Below, one piece after another: positions 26,235 to 34,452 of a DNA stretch of 40,965 bases. The position numbers and the translations under genes were made by a program. This DNA comes from Lachnospiraceae bacterium. Lineage in GTDB: Bacteria > Bacillota > Clostridia > Lachnospirales > Lachnospiraceae. Location of the stretch: the NCBI GenBank assembly GCA_024691125.1, contig JAILNV010000033.1:1-40965 (forward strand). The letters are read 5' to 3'. Position 1 is the stretch's first letter, and every line of letters begins with the position of its first letter. Under the pieces are notes generated by a model. It saw only the letters and a program-made list of their open reading frames with translations, was not told the origin of the DNA and did no database searches.

Positions 26235-27161
26235 ATGACACTTAACCAGTTAAAATACGCTATAGCAATTTCAAAGGAAAATTCACTAAACGATGCAGCC
26301 AAGAAGCTGTTCATATCGCAGCCCAGTCTTACGGGAGCGATGCATGCACTTGAAGACGAAATAGGCTTCGATATATTTATAAGATCCAAGAACGGAATCT
26401 CGCTGACCGTTAAAGGAGCTGAATTCTTAGGTTACGCGAGATCCGTTGTGGAGCAGTACGACATACTGGATGCGAAATATATCTCAAAGACCAATGTCAA
26501 GAGGCAGTTTTCCGTATCAATGCAGCACTATTCGTTCGCCGTAAAGGCGTTTATCGAACTGGTCAATCAATACGGATATGATGAATATGAATTCGAGGCA
26601 CATGAGACCAAGACACATGAGATCATCTCTAACGTAAGAAACCAGAAGAGTGAGCTCGGAGTATTGTATCTTAATGATTTTAACAAAAAGGTACTGGGTA
26701 AGGTGTTTTCGGAAGCCGGACTGGAGTTCACGCCACTGTTTGACTGCTCGATATATGCATATATAAGCAAGGATAATCCTCTTGCGATAGAGAAGCTTAA
26801 GACAGGAGAATCGGTTACACTTGAGGAGCTCGACGAATATCCATGCCTCGTATTTGACCAGGGGGAATATAATTCGGCTTACTATGCCGAAGAGGTTCTC
26901 AGCTCCAGACAGTATAAGCAGATAATCAGAGCCAATGACAGGGCAACGATGCTTAATCTTGCCAAGGGAGTTAACGGTTATACGCTGTGTTCGGGTATCC
27001 TGTGCGAGGAGTTAAACGGCGATGATTTCTGTGCGCTCAAGGTGGATACGGATGAGAAGATGACCATAGGCTATATTGCAAGAAAATCATCCATAATCAG
27101 CGAGATCGGGCAGAAATATCTGGAAGAGATCATTAAATATAAGGATAAGGTTCTTGGATAG
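26235..27161 (+). CDS. LysR-family transcriptional regulator, probably of sulfur assimilation
   Basis: A 308-residue DNA-binding regulator. Residues 1-60 are the winged helix-turn-helix (LNQLKYAIAISKENSLNDAAKKL, then ISQPSLTGAMHALEDEIG and IFIRSKNGISLT), a canonical LysR N-terminus. Residues from about 90 form the periplasmic-binding-like effector domain (LGVLYLNDFN, YPCLVFDQGEYN). It sits between metY and cysK on the same strand, each with its own promoter. This suggests it senses a sulfur metabolite such as O-acetylserine or an acetylhomoserine-like compound, but the effector cannot be read from sequence. GGAGA lies about 7 nt before the ATG. Confidence 0.88.
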   Translation: MTLNQLKYAIAISKENSLNDAAKKLFISQPSLTGAMHALEDEIGFDIFIRSKNGISLTVKGAEFLGYARSVVEQYDILDAKYISKTNVKRQFSVSMQHYSFAVKAFIELVNQYGYDEYEFEAHETKTHEIISNVRNQKSELGVLYLNDFNKKVLGKVFSEAGLEFTPLFDCSIYAYISKDNPLAIEKLKTGESVTLEELDEYPCLVFDQGEYNSAYYAEEVLSSRQYKQIIRANDRATMLNLAKGVNGYTLCSGILCEELNGDDFCALKVDTDEKMTIGYIARKSSIISEIGQKYLEEIIKYKDKVLG

Positions 27162-27213
27162 ATCGCTGCAGTAGATGTTGACATTACAGCAGTTATAGAC
27201 ACAGCCTATTGTA

Positions 27214-27228
27214 CAATATAGTATATTG
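27214..27228. promoter_or_regulatory. Candidate LysR operator, CAATATAGTATATTG
   Basis: A perfect 15-bp palindrome (7-bp arms, one central base). Its centre is about 47 nt upstream of the predicted cysK start, which is where LysR activators usually bind. The adjacent gene encodes a LysR protein. Confidence 0.55.
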
Positions 27229-27232
27229 AGAT

Positions 27233-27261
27233 TGGACAGGATCGCACACGGGTATTACAAT
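27233..27261 (+). promoter_or_regulatory. Promoter of cysK
   Basis: TGGACA (27233-27238) and TACAAT (27256-27261), each one base from consensus, with a 17-nt spacer. The predicted start is near 27268, with a leader of about 120 nt. A CTGTTCTGAAT fragment of the MITE end lies at 27283-27293. Confidence 0.6.
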
Positions 27262-27386
27262 CACAGATGAAAGTACTGATGACTGTTCTGAATCATACGG
27301 TTATTGAAGCTGTCCTTTTTGGAATGGTGTTCTTGTTTAGAATAGTCAGATGAATAAAAATCAAACGAAAATATAGGAGGAAGATC

Positions 27387-28319
27387 ATGGCAAACATTTA
27401 TAAGGGAACATTGGGACTTGTTGGAAACACGCCTCTTGTTGAGGTTACAAATATCGAGAAGGATCTGGGACTGGAAGCAACGGTACTTGTAAAGCTTGAG
27501 TATTTCAATCCCGCAGGAAGCGTAAAGGATCGTATCGCCAAGGCAATGATCGAGGATGCGGAAGAGAAGGGACTGCTTAAGGAAGGTTCGGTTATCATCG
27601 AGCCCACAAGCGGAAACACAGGTATCGGACTTGCAGCCATAGCAGCAGCCAAGGGGTACCGTATCATCCTTACAATGCCTGAGACCATGAGCGTTGAGAG
27701 AAGAAGTATTCTTAAGAATTACGGTGCCGAGATCGTGCTTACCGAAGGCTCAAAGGGTATGAAGGGAGCCATTGCCAAGGCAGAAGAGCTGGCTAAGGAA
27801 ATTGAAGGCGGCTATATACCCGGACAGTTCGTTAACCCGGCCAATCCCGCTATTCATAAGGCAACAACAGGTCCGGAGATCTGGAAGGATACAGACGGTA
27901 AGGTAGACATCTTTATCGCAGGCGTTGGTACAGGCGGTACAGTAACGGGAACAGGCGAATATCTTAAGGAGCAGAATCCCGATGTTAAGGTTGTTGCTCT
28001 TGAGCCGGAGGATTCACCGGTGCTTTCAGAGGGAAGGGCAGGTGCTCATAAGATCCAGGGTATCGGAGCAGGCTTTGTACCGGATGTACTTAACACCAAG
28101 GTATATGACGAAGTATTTAAGGCAGCAAGCGATGATGCATTCAAGGCTGCAAAGCTGCTTTCAAGGAAGGAAGGTATTTCGGTAGGTATCTCATCGGGTG
28201 CAGCTCTGCATGCAGCTATCGAATACGCCAAGAAGCCTGAAAACAAAGGAAAGACCATAGTAGCTCTTCTTCCCGACAGCGGCGACAGATACTATTCAAC
28301 AGCTCTGTTTACGGAATAA
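27387..28319 (+). CDS. cysK: Cysteine synthase (O-acetylserine sulfhydrylase)
   Basis: Converts O-acetylserine and sulfide to cysteine; a cytoplasmic PLP enzyme. At 310 residues it has the usual CysK length. PLP Lys47 is in NPAGSVKDR, the substrate loop is EPTSGNTGIGLA, the phosphate-binding loop is GVGTGGTVTGTG, and KIQGIGAGFVP and ISSGAALHAA follow near the C-terminus. AGGAGGAAG lies 6 nt before the ATG. It is downstream of metY and the LysR gene and ends in a strong terminator. High Lys content and AAG/GGA codon use suggest a well-expressed housekeeping enzyme. Confidence 0.96.
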   Translation: MANIYKGTLGLVGNTPLVEVTNIEKDLGLEATVLVKLEYFNPAGSVKDRIAKAMIEDAEEKGLLKEGSVIIEPTSGNTGIGLAAIAAAKGYRIILTMPETMSVERRSILKNYGAEIVLTEGSKGMKGAIAKAEELAKEIEGGYIPGQFVNPANPAIHKATTGPEIWKDTDGKVDIFIAGVGTGGTVTGTGEYLKEQNPDVKVVALEPEDSPVLSEGRAGAHKIQGIGAGFVPDVLNTKVYDEVFKAASDDAFKAAKLLSRKEGISVGISSGAALHAAIEYAKKPENKGKTIVALLPDSGDRYYSTALFTE

Positions 28320-28330
28320 TTATGAAGAAA

Positions 28331-28378
28331 CCCTGTAATCCAAGATACTAAAGGATCAATGATTACAGGGTTTTTTTT
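28331..28378 (+). terminator. Intrinsic terminator after cysK
   Basis: CCCTGTAATC (28331-28340) pairs exactly with GATTACAGGG (28361-28370), followed by eight T residues. It may also serve the oppositely oriented KtrA-like gene, as GGGTTTC follows on the other strand. Confidence 0.9.
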
Positions 28379-28449
28379 ATGATTTTCTATTACTGACATT
28401 TCGGTTAGGAATAATCAAATTAGGGACAGTAGGATTCCGACACTTATCA

Positions 28450-29097
28450 CTACTGAATTTTGGAAATATCCTCCTTCTCGGTAACTATAAGGAGCATATC
28501 ATCTTTAGCAAACCGGATCCCGGGCTTAACCAGATGCCAGGACTGTCCTTTCTTCCTGACCGCAACAATATTAAGATTTACCTTATCTCTAAGCTGTTCC
28601 ATCTCAGCAGTATTCCTGCCGACCCATTCCTCTTTCGGCATCATCTCTATCATATACATATTATCATCAAGCTTGTAGAAATCCCTACACATTGATGACA
28701 TCAGGATACGTGCCGAGCGCTCGCCGCCTTCACCCTCGGGGTCTATTATCTTATCTGCACCGACCTTCCGTAAGATCTTTGCCATACGGTCGGATGATGC
28801 CTTGGATACAACTATCGGAACTCCCTGTTCTTTGGCAACCGATACCGACATTATTGAAGGAGCCAGATTACGTCCCATGGCGGTTACCACTATATCCATA
28901 TTCTTAAGGCCGAGTGCCATTACTTCATCTTCATTGGCAAGGTTCGCACATACTGCGGATGTGCATTTTCCAGAAAAATCTTCGATCAGTTCTTCATTAC
29001 AGTCTACCACCAGAACATCGGCACCCATCCTGTACAGATTTTCCGAAAGACTGCGCCCGTATTTTCCAAGGCCCAGTACGGCTATTGAATTCTTCAT
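28450..29097 (-). CDS. ktrA: KtrA/TrkA-type potassium channel gating protein (RCK)
   Basis: A cytoplasmic regulator of a Ktr/Trk potassium uptake channel that binds ATP/ADP or NAD(H). Residues 1-120 form a Rossmann RCK_N domain (AVLGLGKYGRSLSENL, VVDCNEELIEDF, VVTAMGRNLAPS), followed by a linker and an RCK_C domain to residue 215 (WVGRNTAEMEQLRDK ... GIRFAKDDMLLIVTEKED). The length matches KtrA (about 220). The membrane partner KtrB is not in the window. AGGAGG lies 8 nt before the ATG. The upstream region contains the second copy of the three-hairpin repeat, whose outer strand supplies a TTGACA in this direction. Confidence 0.88.
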   Translation of the reverse strand: MKNSIAVLGLGKYGRSLSENLYRMGADVLVVDCNEELIEDFSGKCTSAVCANLANEDEVMALGLKNMDIVVTAMGRNLAPSIMSVSVAKEQGVPIVVSKASSDRMAKILRKVGADKIIDPEGEGGERSARILMSSMCRDFYKLDDNMYMIEMMPKEEWVGRNTAEMEQLRDKVNLNIVAVRKKGQSWHLVKPGIRFAKDDMLLIVTEKEDISKIQ

Positions 29098-29128
29098 AAT
29101 CCCATCCTCCTAGTATAATATGATTAAA

Positions 29129-29277
29129 GGGTCAAAAGCCTGTCAACACCACAAGCTTGCTTGATGGTGGGGACAAGGATTTATGACCCGCCCCAACATG
29201 AGCAAGAAGTGGGGCTTAGCACCACGGAATTGCGAATTGTGGGTAGGATTGTGGGAGTGCGAAGCACGGAACAATCC
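29129..29277 (+). repeat. Three-hairpin structured repeat, copy 2
   Basis: Same design as 8457-8605. Outer GGGTC (29129-29133) pairs with GACCC (29185-29189), the apex AAGCTTGCTTGA is identical, hairpin 2 is 29209-29225, and hairpin 3 (29246-29277) pairs GGATTGT with ACAATCC and keeps the inner GTGC-GAA-GCAC. Here both neighbouring genes are on the opposite strand, so the element is not fixed in orientation relative to transcription. A further hairpin, GAACCATT / AATGGTTC, lies at about 29362-29394. Confidence 0.8.
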
Positions 29278-29401
29278 GTTAATCATAAAAAAGTATAGTT
29301 TTTACCCCTAAATCATAATATGTATTGCCCCCTCAAAAACAGTCGGCGGCCAATCGTCAGAACCATTCTGAATTATGCTTAGCATAATGGTTCCTTCTCA
29401 G

Positions 29402-29800
29402 TTATGCATTTGGTACAGTTGCAGACTCTTTATCATCCCTGTTTACGATAGCTGTGGCCGCTGCGCATATCCCAAGCCATACAACCGTTATAAGGCCTGC
29501 CATTGAGACTCCGACAGTTGCGATCTCGTGAAACATTTCCACTGCATCCTCAGCATTCGACATAGCTGTCAGGAACGGGAACCACGGAACTATTTCCCCA
29601 TGCCATACATGCTCAAAAGCAAGCAGCGCAGAACCTCCGTACAGCATGTTGCTGAGCCATTTAAGCCTGCGGCTTAAGGGTATCGTAACCTTTCCCGTTT
29701 TACCGGTCAGACTACCGCCGTTTAATTCCTTCTTCTCTTCTGCCTTCGTTACCGCGGTAACTATCACAGATTCCACCAATGGTGCCGTAAAACAAGCCAT
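29402..29800 (-). CDS. Small membrane protein of unknown function
   Basis: A 132-residue protein. I prefer the second Met (MACFTAPLVESVI) because AAGGAGG lies 7 nt before it; the first Met is only 1 nt from the Shine-Dalgarno. A first hydrophobic stretch sits at the N-terminus. After a basic, polar linker (KAEEKKELNGG, RRLKWL), a second hydrophobic stretch follows (MLYGGSALLAFEHVWHGEIVPWFPFLTAM), then a third (ATVGVSMAGLITVVWLGICAAATAI). His and Glu in EHVWHGE and MFHEIATVG could be functional. I do not recognise a named family. It lies between the KtrA-like gene and a MITE-like element that reaches to within 36 nt of the start. Confidence 0.7.
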   Translation of the reverse strand: MACFTAPLVESVIVTAVTKAEEKKELNGGSLTGKTGKVTIPLSRRLKWLSNMLYGGSALLAFEHVWHGEIVPWFPFLTAMSNAEDAVEMFHEIATVGVSMAGLITVVWLGICAAATAIVNRDDKESATVPNA

Positions 29801-29835
29801 GATCATTCCTCCTTAGTAATATATTACGTTTTAAG

Positions 29836-30086
29836 TAACTATTCAGAACAGATAATGTCATAAGGAATCCACCGCTTTGCGGGTCTACGCTCCGCTCCGG
29901 TCGTTGCAGAACACTCATCCCCCGGATGAGTTGCAACCCCTTATGACGAATCCTCAAAATACTTCGTATTTTTCGCTCTCTTGCATTCATCCAGCATATA
30001 TACTAAATTCGAAAACACCTCATTAAGTATATATGCATGGCTCACACTAAGCTCGAAAAAACCTCGCTAAGTGTTCTGAATAGTTA
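29836..30086. mobile_element. MITE-like element, 251 bp, with perfect 15-bp terminal inverted repeats
   Basis: TAACTATTCAGAACA (29836-29850) and TGTTCTGAATAGTTA (30072-30086) are exact inverted repeats. The interior is a chain of hairpins: GTCATAAGG / CCTTATGAC enclosing CCGC / GCGG and CACTCATCC / GGATGAGT, then AAAATAC / GTATTTT, then GCATATATACT / AGTATATATGC. No ORF is present. Its ends match those at 26038-26142. It lies directly upstream of the small membrane protein gene and may supply its promoter region. Confidence 0.75.
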
Positions 30087-30116
30087 AATACATTTTAATG
30101 TTTCGCGGTATGAAAA

Positions 30117-30911
30117 TCAACCTTTACATAACAAAGTATGTCGTATCATCTCATAAATCTCCGATGGGCTGTCCACCAGTACACGGGCTCCGTTTTCAAT
30201 TAGAAACTCTCTGCTCCGAAACCCCCATGTTACACTGATGCAGTCCATCTGCGCATTTGCTGCAGTCTGCAGATCCACCTGTGAATCACCGACATATACA
30301 GCCTCCTCTGACATTATGCCAAGACGGTCAAGCGCCATATCAACCATATCCCTGTCAGGCTTAAGCTTAGCACCGTCTACTGCTCCCAGATAATAATCAA
30401 AACAGTCTTTAAAGACGGAACCACACAGCTCCTTGACAGCCTCATCCGCCTTATTCGATATAACGGCTGTTTTTATTCCGCTTTCCCTAAGCTTTTTTAG
30501 CAATTCCGTAATACCCTCATAAGGTCCCGTCTTAATATTGCAGTGATTCCTGTAGTAATCGCGAAAGCACCGGTACATCTCCTGTAACTGAGCTTCTGCC
30601 TCTGCAGCAAACATTTCAGCGTTCATTTCACTTACTTCGGTTTCGGCAGTGCACATATCATTAGATACCGGATTTCTTACGCGTCCGTCCTTAAACGTTT
30701 TCGATGTCCTGATGATATCCATTGGTACTGCCCGTTTTATCATCATATACATCCCGTTTCCGACAAATGTTTTCATTTCTTCAACAGTATGCACCGGATA
30801 TCCGAACTTTTCCATCACATAATTAAGACTGTCTGTGAGATCTTCTATCGTATCAAGGATGGTTCCATCCATATCGAATATTACTGCTCTGTATTTATGG
30901 CTTCCCATCAT
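30117..30911 (-). CDS. HAD-superfamily phosphatase, phosphoglycolate phosphatase-like
   Basis: A cytoplasmic phosphatase of the HAD family, 264 residues. Motif I is IFDMDGTILDT with nucleophile Asp13 and acid Asp15, motif II is TAVISNKADE, motif III Lys is in KPDRDM, and motif IV is YVGDSQVDLQTAANA. The four-helix cap starts with TDSLNYVMEKFGYP, as in Gph/PGPase proteins. The cap carries an insertion of about 35-40 residues (around 62-100, Met/Glu/Ala-rich) that makes it longer than the usual 215-225 residues. The substrate is not predictable; phosphoglycolate or a nucleotide or sugar phosphate is likely. It is downstream of the hybrid kinase gene by about 130 nt on the same strand. Confidence 0.85.
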   Translation of the reverse strand: MMGSHKYRAVIFDMDGTILDTIEDLTDSLNYVMEKFGYPVHTVEEMKTFVGNGMYMMIKRAVPMDIIRTSKTFKDGRVRNPVSNDMCTAETEVSEMNAEMFAAEAEAQLQEMYRCFRDYYRNHCNIKTGPYEGITELLKKLRESGIKTAVISNKADEAVKELCGSVFKDCFDYYLGAVDGAKLKPDRDMVDMALDRLGIMSEEAVYVGDSQVDLQTAANAQMDCISVTWGFRSREFLIENGARVLVDSPSEIYEMIRHTLLCKG

Positions 30912-31043
30912 TTCCGTCTTTTTCGTACCTCCTGATCTTCTGCAGCTTTTCAGATTCTAATAAAACCCGCTATTTCTTTTTATTGAATAGTTCCAATTAC
31001 TCCTGTTTTTTCTGTTTTTTCTGTCTTTACTATTCTTGGCTCT

Positions 31044-33974
31044 TTATGTATTCCTCTCCTTCAGCAGCTCAAGCACCATGTCATAGTCAAGTGCATATGC
31101 AGCCTTTTCAAGCTTCCCGAACAGCTCCTTCTCTTCTTCCGGTATACTGTATCCCTTCATTTCATCAAACACATCGTCAAGCCTGCCACTGTCCATATCC
31201 TGTGCAGCCATCTCCATTTCTTCATATGCGGCTTCCATAACGGTCTTATCCGCCACGATCAGGGCTTTAACTTCGTTCGTCTCTGTGGCATTATCATCAT
31301 TCCTGCCAAGAACAGTAAGAAGCGGCTCCTTAAAGCTTAAGTATTTCTCAATGAACGCTTCATGATGCTCACTGATGTAAGCAAGATCCTCTCTCTTCCC
31401 TGCATTTTCAAGCTCCTGAGCCTCTTCGCCCAGGCTCGTCGCACCTATAATACGGGCTGAGCTCTTTAATGCATGAACCTTGGTAGTATAATTCTTATAA
31501 TCCACATCCCGGTACAGTTCTTCAATTTCTTTCCTCAAATCCTCCATTGAATCACAGAATATCTCAAGGATCGAATCATACTGTTCCGCACCATCGCAGT
31601 TCTTAATGCCTTCTGCGACATCTATTCCCGCATCTTCAAGGATTCTGAAACGTTTCGGAAAATCTATCTGTTCATCGCTCTTTATATTTCCAAAGCTGCC
31701 GCTCTGCTCACTTTGCTTATTACTATCCTCGTAATTTTTCCTGCACACAGCTTTATCACTGTCATTATTACCTGTACCGTCCGCATCCTTTCTAAGGATG
31801 ACCTTCTCCTCCGGAAGATATTTAAGGAGCATCTCCTCCAGCTCGTCAGTATTAACAGGCTTAGTCAGATAATCCCCGAAGCCGGCTTTAATATACTCCT
31901 CCCTTGCCCCCGATATGGCATTTGCGGTAAGGCAAATATAAGGTGTATCCCAGTTCGGATTATCGGGATCGGCCTTTAATTCCTGCAGTGTTTCAATACC
32001 ATCCTTTTCCGGCATCATATGATCAAGGAAAATCATGTCATAATGCTTCCTTAGCGCAAGAGCGATTCCCTCATTACCGCTCGATGCAGTATCTATCCTT
32101 ATCTTTGTCTGCTTAAGAAGACTTACAAATACCGTAATATTAAGACTGTTATCATCCACAACCAGGATTTCCGCATCCGGTGCTACGAACTTCTCCTTGT
32201 ATGCATCCATCTTTTTGATCGAGGTTTTCCAAGCTTCCTCGTAATCACCCAAAGGCTCCCATTTGACAACCTCCTGCTTTATGGAGAACCCAAAGACAGA
32301 TCCTTTCCCATATACACTTTCCACCTCAAGGCTGCTCCCCATCATTTCAAGAAGCCTCTTGGTAATACTCATGCCAAGTCCTGTTCCCTCAATACTGCGG
32401 TTTCTGCTCTCCTCAATACGCTCAAACCTAGAGAACAGCTTCTGCATATCCTCCGCCTTGATCCCTATTCCCGTATCCTTAATCGACACAACAAGGTAGA
32501 TCGCATCCGGATCTTCCTCTATAGTATCAAAAGTCAGGCTGAAGGTCACGCTTCCCTTTTCAGTATATTTTGCCGCATTTGTAAGAATATTCGTGATTAT
32601 CTGCTTGATCCTTATTTCATCTCCGCGCAGTACTCTCGGAGTATCCTTGTCAAAATCGAGCTTCAGGGTAAGTCCTTTATCGTCAAGTCTGGTTTTTATC
32701 ATATTGACAAGATCGTTTATAACCGATGACAGATCATAATTGACAGGGATTATCTCAAGCTTGTTTTCTTCGATCTTTGAAAAATCAAGTATATCATTCA
32801 CGATACCAAGCAGAGTATTTCCGGCATTCTTTATATTTTGCGCATACATGCGTATTTCAGGTTCTCCGCACTCACGCATTACCATCTCATTCATACCGAG
32901 AATAGCATTAATGGGCGTTCGTATCTCATGCGACATATTTGACAGGAAAGAAGTCTTGGCCGCGCTTGCCGCTATCGCTCTTTCTGATATGGTCTGAAGG
33001 CGTTCTCTTCTGTCCGCCATACGCTTAACTATTATCGCCAGAGTAACCCCCGCAACCATAAGATATATAAATACAAGTATAAGCGTAAGAGGGATTTCTC
33101 TGTTTACCTCTGCTTTGTATTGAATGACTGCAATTATATAACTATCGATATTCTGAACTGCGCAATATGCGTCCCTGTTGCCAATCACTGCCGGAAAATG
33201 AACTATGCCTGATTGCGGACCGTAATCTGTCGCAAGTCCTATATCCGACATTGATTTTCCGATATAATCCGTATCTGTTGCTCCCAGAATAACTTTGCTT
33301 TTCTCATCGGCGACCAGGATATTCACCCCATCGTAAGCGGGTATATTGGCAACTACCTGGGATATCTCATTACTCTGCCTTTCCTCGATAAGACGCTTGG
33401 GTTCTATACCTGCCTGGATCATCCTTGTACCACTGTCATTCCAGCATATCGCGTACATCATCGGTTTGCTCTCGGCTGTATTGGGTGTAACATCCTGACA
33501 CATTGCCAGCTGCTTATCCTTAAGCATAGGCTTAAAAAATCCCATCTGATCACCCGAATCAAATGTATACCCGTAATATTCCGGCACTGTACCGCTGTAA
33601 ATCTCCCCATCGGCCGTAAACAGATGTATCTCATCGATCGACATAAGCTTTGCGATACGCTTTAATTCATCAATCTCATATTCTGTTTCCGGATTATTGT
33701 CGATTATGTAGGCGACCGCCTTGGCCTTAGATATATAGCTTTCCTTAAGGGAATCGGTAAGAGACTGCTCCTTACGCTCATTTCCATGGATCACATTTTT
33801 CACCCGGTCAATCAATAGATCCGATGTCTGAAACGACTGATCTCTCTTGATATTGTTAAGGCTCAAATAGACTATAAGCAGCATCATCAGGATTACTATC
33901 CCGACAACAACCCATAGTCTCCAAAATCCGATCTTTTTATTTTTATCGGGTCCTTTATCAGTCTCTTTCTTCAT
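31044..33974 (-). CDS. Hybrid sensor histidine kinase with receiver and Hpt domains
   Basis: A 976-residue membrane kinase. A cytoplasmic basic N-terminus and a membrane helix (residues 16-40) lead to a roughly 255-residue extracytoplasmic sensor of probable Cache type. A second helix (294-318) follows, then the HisKA domain with phospho-acceptor His349 (NMSHEIRTP) and the HATPase with N box ITNILTNAAKY and G boxes DTGIGI and GTGLGM. The receiver (602-722) has Asp651 (FLDHMMP) and the Hpt domain has His834 (VHALKSSARIIGA). All phosphorelay residues are present, so it can run the His-Asp-His steps internally and needs only a terminal response regulator. The nearest receiver elsewhere in the window is in the permease/c-di-GMP fusion. 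The Shine-Dalgarno is weak. Confidence 0.93.
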   Translation of the reverse strand: MKKETDKGPDKNKKIGFWRLWVVVGIVILMMLLIVYLSLNNIKRDQSFQTSDLLIDRVKNVIHGNERKEQSLTDSLKESYISKAKAVAYIIDNNPETEYEIDELKRIAKLMSIDEIHLFTADGEIYSGTVPEYYGYTFDSGDQMGFFKPMLKDKQLAMCQDVTPNTAESKPMMYAICWNDSGTRMIQAGIEPKRLIEERQSNEISQVVANIPAYDGVNILVADEKSKVILGATDTDYIGKSMSDIGLATDYGPQSGIVHFPAVIGNRDAYCAVQNIDSYIIAVIQYKAEVNREIPLTLILVFIYLMVAGVTLAIIVKRMADRRERLQTISERAIAASAAKTSFLSNMSHEIRTPINAILGMNEMVMRECGEPEIRMYAQNIKNAGNTLLGIVNDILDFSKIEENKLEIIPVNYDLSSVINDLVNMIKTRLDDKGLTLKLDFDKDTPRVLRGDEIRIKQIITNILTNAAKYTEKGSVTFSLTFDTIEEDPDAIYLVVSIKDTGIGIKAEDMQKLFSRFERIEESRNRSIEGTGLGMSITKRLLEMMGSSLEVESVYGKGSVFGFSIKQEVVKWEPLGDYEEAWKTSIKKMDAYKEKFVAPDAEILVVDDNSLNITVFVSLLKQTKIRIDTASSGNEGIALALRKHYDMIFLDHMMPEKDGIETLQELKADPDNPNWDTPYICLTANAISGAREEYIKAGFGDYLTKPVNTDELEEMLLKYLPEEKVILRKDADGTGNNDSDKAVCRKNYEDSNKQSEQSGSFGNIKSDEQIDFPKRFRILEDAGIDVAEGIKNCDGAEQYDSILEIFCDSMEDLRKEIEELYRDVDYKNYTTKVHALKSSARIIGATSLGEEAQELENAGKREDLAYISEHHEAFIEKYLSFKEPLLTVLGRNDDNATETNEVKALIVADKTVMEAAYEEMEMAAQDMDSGRLDDVFDEMKGYSIPEEEKELFGKLEKAAYALDYDMVLELLKERNT

Positions 33975-34165
33975 ATATCATGCCCTGTTCATCCTGTAAA
34001 ACCAAAGAAAGCCATTGCATCTTCATCACATATTTTTATAATAAAAAGATAAAGGAATGTGCAGCAATGACTTAAATATATTTACTATATTATAATACTC
34101 AATATCATATTGCTTTTCAAGCATATACGGCCATCCTTTATATAATATAAGGAAGGCATCTTCTG

Positions 34166-34181
34166 TAACTATTCAGAATAG
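34166..34181. repeat. Single MITE-type end, TAACTATTCAGAATAG
   Basis: One base different from the left end of the elements at 26038 and 29836. No matching right end is visible in this intergenic region, so it is probably a decayed or partial copy. Confidence 0.55.
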
Positions 34182-34336
34182 GTGTTCACCTGACGTATAT
34201 AATCTGATATAATTATCAAAGTGCCAATAACCCGTCTACACAATGATATTACGAATTGGAAGCAAGCCAAACGAAAACGTTTCAGGTGAAGGGTTGCAGG
34301 GAATCAGCCGCTTAACCACTGATCAAAAACATAGAT

Positions 34337-34365
34337 TTGACCCCAGAATCATGGCATTGTATTAT
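34337..34365 (+). promoter_or_regulatory. Promoter of nadE
   Basis: TTGACC (34337-34342) and TATTAT (34360-34365) with a 17-nt spacer. The predicted start is near 34372, about 80 nt before the ATG. Confidence 0.5.
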
Positions 34366-34452
34366 ATATGTCGTGTAAAAGCCGCCATTGTTTCAGATTT
34401 AAGACGGTTCCGGCACAGTATAATCAGTCGATCATAGTAAAGGAGAATAATC

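Larger units (their letters stand above)
33975..34452. other. Intergenic region between the kinase and nadE
   Basis: An AT-rich divergent spacer. It contains a near-palindrome CCTTTATAT / AATATAAGG at 34135-34152, a single MITE-type end at 34166-34181, and promoter-like sequences for nadE: TTCACC-17-TATAAT at 34185-34213 and the closer TTGACC-17-TATTAT at 34337-34365. A 64-codon open frame at 34243-34437 has no ribosome site and is probably not a gene. Confidence 0.5.

Noticed and set aside
34243-34437. 64-codon open frame upstream of nadE
   Set aside because: No ribosome site. It overlaps the probable nadE promoter and has no family resemblance.
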